Below are positions 60,651 through 64,000 of a DNA stretch of 64,000 nucleotides, piece after piece (the stretch's first letter is position 1; every line of letters starts with the position of its first letter). The position numbers were made by a program, and so were the translations under genes. The DNA is from an uncultured Candidatus Melainabacteria bacterium (GTDB taxonomy: Bacteria > Cyanobacteriota > Vampirovibrionia > Gastranaerophilales > Gastranaerophilaceae). The notes beneath the pieces are model-generated. The model did not search any database and was not told where the DNA came from. It worked only from the letters and a program-made list of their open reading frames with translations. The stretch covers positions 1 to 64,000 of the forward strand of contig CAKNXK010000014.1 of the NCBI GenBank assembly GCA_932182025.1, written 5' to 3'.

Positions 60651-61316
60651 ATGTTTTCATCAATGATACAAAACTTGTTATCATCATCAGGGCAGGCATC
60701 TGCAATGCAGCGTGCTGTACAGATGAAGGGTTATGCTGATAGTTTAAATGCTCAATGGGCTCCTGTTGAGAAAACAAATACAAATGCTGTAAACAAAGAA
60801 ACGCCTGCATTCGATAAAGTTTTACAAGCCTCCGCGAAAGCTAAATTCGGAGACTTGTTGACAAATCCTGCAACGCGAGTTAATGCGCAGCTTTATACTA
60901 ATACTGCTAATGCAGTTCAATCCAAACCTGATTACTCAAATAAAACCAAGGTTAAAGAATTAATATCAAAAGTTGCTAAGAAGCATGGTGTAGATGAAAA
61001 ATTAGTCAATGCACTTGTTAATCAAGAATCAGGCTTTAATCCTAATGTTAAATCAAAAGTTGGTGCTATGGGATTAATGCAGCTTATGCCGGCAACTGCA
61101 AAAGGATTAGGAGTTACAAATCCTATGGACCCTGAACAAAATGTTGAAGGCGGTGTTAAGTACTTAAAATCAATGCTTAATAAATATAATGGTAATGTAA
61201 TACTTGCTTTGGCTGCTTATAATGCAGGTCCGGGCGCGGTTGACAAGTATGACGGAGTCCCGCCTTACAAAGAAACTCAAAACTACGTAAAATCAATACT
61301 TGCTAATTACTTGTAA
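60651..61316 (+). CDS. SLT-type lytic transglycosylase
   Basis: Cleaves peptidoglycan glycan strands. The C-terminal half (about 100-221) is a goose-lysozyme-like SLT domain: catalytic Glu in VNQESGFNPNVKSKVGAMGLMQLMP, then AAYNAGPGAVDKYDGVPPY. The N-terminus (MFSSMIQNLLSSSGQASAM) is not a normal signal peptide, and TPAFDKVLQASAKAKF resembles N-terminal parts of Clostridia SLT proteins; export may be by another route. AAGGA precedes the ATG. It ends one base before the convergent gene, with no terminator between. Confidence 0.9.
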   Translation: MFSSMIQNLLSSSGQASAMQRAVQMKGYADSLNAQWAPVEKTNTNAVNKETPAFDKVLQASAKAKFGDLLTNPATRVNAQLYTNTANAVQSKPDYSNKTKVKELISKVAKKHGVDEKLVNALVNQESGFNPNVKSKVGAMGLMQLMPATAKGLGVTNPMDPEQNVEGGVKYLKSMLNKYNGNVILALAAYNAGPGAVDKYDGVPPYKETQNYVKSILANYL

Positions 61317-63197
61317 TTAAGCAGCTGTGTTAATTTTCTTAGATTTTTCCTCTTCAGCTTTAGCATGAAGTCTTCTTGTATTGGCATAAGTTAATCTAGG
61401 TATAATCCAACCTAAGATTACAGGCGAGATTACAGCAGTTGCTATTACAGCAGGGATTGAATTTAAACCGCGTGCAAAAGATGCAACTCTATTAATCTGT
61501 TTTGTCTTATTACCTTTCTTTATAATATTGCCCTTCATTAATTTGGCAATTTTATTATTACCTTCTTCTGTTTTTTCAAAGTTTTCGAAGAATTCTATTA
61601 TTTTCTTGTTCTTTTCTTTTTTACTAAGTTTTTCCAATTCACTAAGATTTAGAGAACTATCTTTAAAGACTTCTTCTACATTATCAGATTTTGAGATAAT
61701 CTTATGCAAATCGCCGTTGTTTTTGTCGATGTATTTACAGAAGTTAAGCATTTTTTCTGTAGAATCAACTCCATTATATAATGATGAAATTTCAGAGTTT
61801 GTCATAACATGTGAACTGCTGTATGGATTAAGGATGTCTAAAATCTTTTTCGATTTTGACATATCACGGTCTTTATTCATCAATACAAAACCGGAAGAAT
61901 CTTCGTAAGAAGATACAAATGCTCTGGTAAGCATTGGTACTGCAAATACAACAGCTAAGCTTGAAGACACATCTCTAATTAAAATCTCATAGATTTCTGT
62001 CATATCTTTTTTGCCATTATCATCTACTTGAGCTCTATTATATGCTTTTAGACCTCTAGGTAATAATAAACCAAATAAAGACAAACCTGCCATTAATGAG
62101 TGCGTAAAGTTATGTCCGTCATACTCTAACTCAGAAGCAACTCTTTCATTTTTTTGTAGTTTTGAAATAGCTTTTCCAAGTTTGCCTAAACCTGATTCCT
62201 TACCTTTGAAACTAATTTCACCTTGAGTTTCTTTATTATCCTTAGCCTCTTTCATTTGCATAGCTGTTCTGGCACCAGGTGCAACCGAGCTTCTTATATA
62301 AAGTTTTGGTAATACTGCAAGCACTCCTAATGTAGCAGCCATTGTTGATACATTTGTAATCATTCTTTTTGCTATAGAACTGTTTTTAAAGTCCTCAGCA
62401 GCAGCTTCATCAAGTTTATCAAGATTCTTGTTTAATGAAATTGCATCATTAGAGTATTTAATCATTGCATCAATAGAATCTTTAATAGAGTAAGTACCTA
62501 CTTTTTCTCCATTGGCAATTTTTAGCTTATCAAGCAATTCCAAGTCAGTACCTGTTGAGTATTTTGCATTATTAATTTTTTCAGCAATGCGAGCCATGCC
62601 TTCTTTTTTAGTTTTTGGATTTGCTTCGAATGCTTTTATTTCATTAAGAATAGTTGTAACTAATTCGTCTGAAACGTTTTCTTTTCCTAACGTATTAGAA
62701 AGCATTTCCTGAATATTAGTTTTATAGAAGATTTCTTTGAATTGGTCTTTATCTTTCAATAGTGCTTTGTCAAATTCAGGCTTAGCAATTATATTTTTAA
62801 GACTGTTACCAAAACGTTTAATAAGCTGTGAATTAACAGCAGTAGTTTTTCCAAATTTAGCTGCAATACCTAACATAATAGGTGCAACTGCCATCATACA
62901 AGGACCGGTAAGTCCTTCACGTCCAAGAACCTCAAAACCTTCTTGCATGTTGTATTGACCTGTAACTTCTTTATCTCTTAAGAAGCCTGCCCCAACTCTT
63001 GGCGCTGTCATACCCAGAGCATCCTGAATAAGGAATGAAGCTAAAAATCCTTGATTTTCAATCCATTGCATCATTCCTCCGGCAGCATTTAGCGCTCCGG
63101 CATACCCTGCTGCTTTGAAAGACGGAGTTTGCTGTACTCTTGGCGCAGCATTATTCTGTCTATTACTATTCTCAATTGAGCATTTTTGAATTTTCAA
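61317..63197 (-). CDS. Large lineage-type membrane protein with SFKGK motif
   Basis: 626 residues. The polar N-terminus runs into TPSFKAAGYAGALNAAGG. Hydrophobic segments lie at about 95-110, 283-300, 370-385, 413-430 and 590-608. A second motif, ISFKGKESGLGK, lies near residue 330 and matches AFKGKPSGDK in the protein at 4762-6789; the two share overall layout. It starts with TTG at 63197 behind AAGGG, the only plausible start. The upstream region holds two HLR1 half-sites 20 bp apart. No function assigned. Confidence 0.75.
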   Translation of the reverse strand: MKIQKCSIENSNRQNNAAPRVQQTPSFKAAGYAGALNAAGGMMQWIENQGFLASFLIQDALGMTAPRVGAGFLRDKEVTGQYNMQEGFEVLGREGLTGPCMMAVAPIMLGIAAKFGKTTAVNSQLIKRFGNSLKNIIAKPEFDKALLKDKDQFKEIFYKTNIQEMLSNTLGKENVSDELVTTILNEIKAFEANPKTKKEGMARIAEKINNAKYSTGTDLELLDKLKIANGEKVGTYSIKDSIDAMIKYSNDAISLNKNLDKLDEAAAEDFKNSSIAKRMITNVSTMAATLGVLAVLPKLYIRSSVAPGARTAMQMKEAKDNKETQGEISFKGKESGLGKLGKAISKLQKNERVASELEYDGHNFTHSLMAGLSLFGLLLPRGLKAYNRAQVDDNGKKDMTEIYEILIRDVSSSLAVVFAVPMLTRAFVSSYEDSSGFVLMNKDRDMSKSKKILDILNPYSSSHVMTNSEISSLYNGVDSTEKMLNFCKYIDKNNGDLHKIISKSDNVEEVFKDSSLNLSELEKLSKKEKNKKIIEFFENFEKTEEGNNKIAKLMKGNIIKKGNKTKQINRVASFARGLNSIPAVIATAVISPVILGWIIPRLTYANTRRLHAKAEEEKSKKINTAA

Positions 63198-63272
63198 CTA
63201 CACAAACCCTTATAAAAATGTACTTACTACACAAGTTATTAAAGTATCCCGATTTTTTATATTTGCTATTTT

Positions 63273-63300
63273 GTTACAATTTTCGGCAAATTGTTACAAA
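63273..63300 (+). promoter_or_regulatory. Two HLR1 half-sites, two helical turns apart
   Basis: GTTACAAT (63273-63280) and GTTACAAA (63293-63300) are in direct repeat with 20-bp spacing. They are upstream of the minus-strand gene starting at 63197, in the same orientation relative to the gene as the sites at 53318 and 20490. Confidence 0.5.
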
Positions 63301-63391
63301 CTTATTCCGATTAAGTGTATTTAGTATACTTATTTTTTTAAGATTTTGCAAGTAAATTCAATATTTGTTTACAATTTTAAACATTTATAAT

Positions 63392-63417
63392 AAAAAGGAG
63401 GCTTTTGGGAAGCCTCC
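63392..63417 (-). terminator. Terminator of the response regulator gene
   Basis: GGAGGCTT (63397-63404) pairs with AAGCCTCC (63410-63417), followed on the minus strand by five T residues, 26 bp after the stop codon. Confidence 0.9.
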
Positions 63418-63442
63418 AAATTCTAAATAATAAACACGGTAT

Positions 63443-64000
63443 TTAAACTAAACCTTCTTTTACAGCTTTTACAGCAGCTTGAACTCTGTCATTAACACAC
63501 ATTTTTTGGAGTATTGAACAAACGTGTGCTTTTGCAGTATGAACACTAACAATGAGTTCTTTAGCAATTTCAGTATTGCTTTTGCCATCTACAAGATGCT
63601 TGAGAACTTCAAATTCTCTTTCTGTAAGCGGTACTCTGCCTTCTTCAGATGACTTATCTTTTAATATTCCTAACGTTTCTTGTTTTGGAAACGCATCTAA
63701 TACTTTTCTTGCAATAACCGGATCTAACCAGCAAACACCGTCAACTACATCTCTTATTACATCTGCAAGTTTTGTCGGATCAATATCTTTTAAACAATAA
63801 GCCATTGCTCCTGAAGACAAGGCTGCAATTACTTCTTCTTCTCTATCGTGTGATGTTAAAGCAATAACTTTAATATCTTTGTTCATTTCTTTTACTTTTA
63901 AAGTAGCTTCAATACCGTTCATGCCTGCTAATCCTAAGTCCATTAAGACAATATTAGGAGAATAACGTTCAATAAGCTGTAAGCCTTCGGTCGCATTATC
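63443..64000 (-). CDS. NarL/LuxR-type response regulator (5' part outside window)
   Basis: The frame is open to the window edge, so the N-terminus is missing. What remains is the receiver domain from about its middle, with the phospho-accepting Asp in NIVLMDLGLAGMNG, the Thr in IALTSHD and the Lys in YCLKDID, then a C-terminal LuxR-type helix-turn-helix (LTEREFEVLKHLVDGKSNTEIAKEL, then VHTAKAHV). It binds DNA when phosphorylated by a sensor kinase not seen here. It is NarL-type, so it is not the RpaB (OmpR-type) regulator expected for HLR1 sites. Confidence 0.93.
   Translation of the reverse strand, partial: DNATEGLQLIERYSPNIVLMDLGLAGMNGIEATLKVKEMNKDIKVIALTSHDREEEVIAALSSGAMAYCLKDIDPTKLADVIRDVVDGVCWLDPVIARKVLDAFPKQETLGILKDKSSEEGRVPLTEREFEVLKHLVDGKSNTEIAKELIVSVHTAKAHVCSILQKMCVNDRVQAAVKAVKEGLV

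Noticed and set aside
63443..64000. The response regulator as the RpaB homologue
   Set aside because: Its output domain is LuxR/NarL-type, whereas RpaB is OmpR/PhoB-type.

Overview
The window is AT-rich, densely coded and almost wholly chromosomal housekeeping DNA from an anaerobic, fermentative bacterium. I infer Candidatus Gastranaerophilales (Vampirovibrionia/Melainabacteria, the non-photosynthetic gut relatives of cyanobacteria). Three things point there. Several lineage-type membrane proteins have polar N-termini ending in an SFK/NFTGK-like motif. Intergenic sites match the cyanobacterial HLR1 (RpaB) operator. The metabolism is a Na+-pumping decarboxylase plus rubredoxin/flavodiiron oxygen removal, with no respiratory chain seen. 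Taxonomy is an inference, not a search result.

Layout. 1-2296: 3' part of a structured RNA with a strong terminator, then clpP-clpX. 2346-6789: a glycosyltransferase, an exported protein and a large lineage-type membrane protein. 6871-10836: operon birA-oadG-oadA-oadB, in which a biotin ligase is made together with the biotin-dependent Na+ pump it serves. 10859-12928: hairpin repeats, an exported Cys-rich protein, ilvC and two tiny ORFs. 12952-19132: gyrA and a SWIM/SNF2 helicase, separated by 442 bp that carry an orphan promoter and terminator (a candidate small RNA). 19349-21022: three small lineage-type genes. 21037-27994: a minus-strand operon of a pseudo-histidine kinase, an orphan sugar-type ABC ATPase, an AsmA-like protein, a CooC-like ATPase and FolD. 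28111-33196: a DnaJ-like chaperone, then gcvT-gcvH-gcvPA without gcvPB, and a nucleoside transporter. 33152-38147: a wHTH plus DUF262-like gene pair, a SPOR protein, DUF366-queC and a HEAT protein. 38350-45417: small lineage genes, metK, leuS and exported proteins. 45513-52380: an eight-gene operon (alpha-solenoid, ruvX, DUF1292, a triple Clp N-domain protein, tilS, hpt, flavodiiron protein, rubredoxin). 52439-60471: aroE, a small gene, and an unusual three-gene operon of a membrane-anchored acidic protein, an acidic HTH-like protein and a zinc-ribbon/STAND ATPase/TPR protein. 60651-64000: a lytic transglycosylase, a lineage membrane protein and a NarL-type response regulator cut by the window end.

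The most interesting signals are regulatory. Two exact HLR1-type operators and two helically phased variants lie upstream of lineage-specific genes, and a shared 60-bp promoter architecture sits behind some of them and behind the sRNA candidate. Other notable items are the triple Clp-N protein with no ATPase, the kinase with Asn in place of its phospho-accepting His, a CooC-like protein with a CxC motif but no CODH in sight, and the three-gene ATPase operon. No tRNA, rRNA, CRISPR, IS element or prophage was seen. Several genes use TTG or GTG starts chosen by their Shine-Dalgarno sequence, and three small genes (51, 45 and 53 codons, including the rubredoxin) are easily missed.
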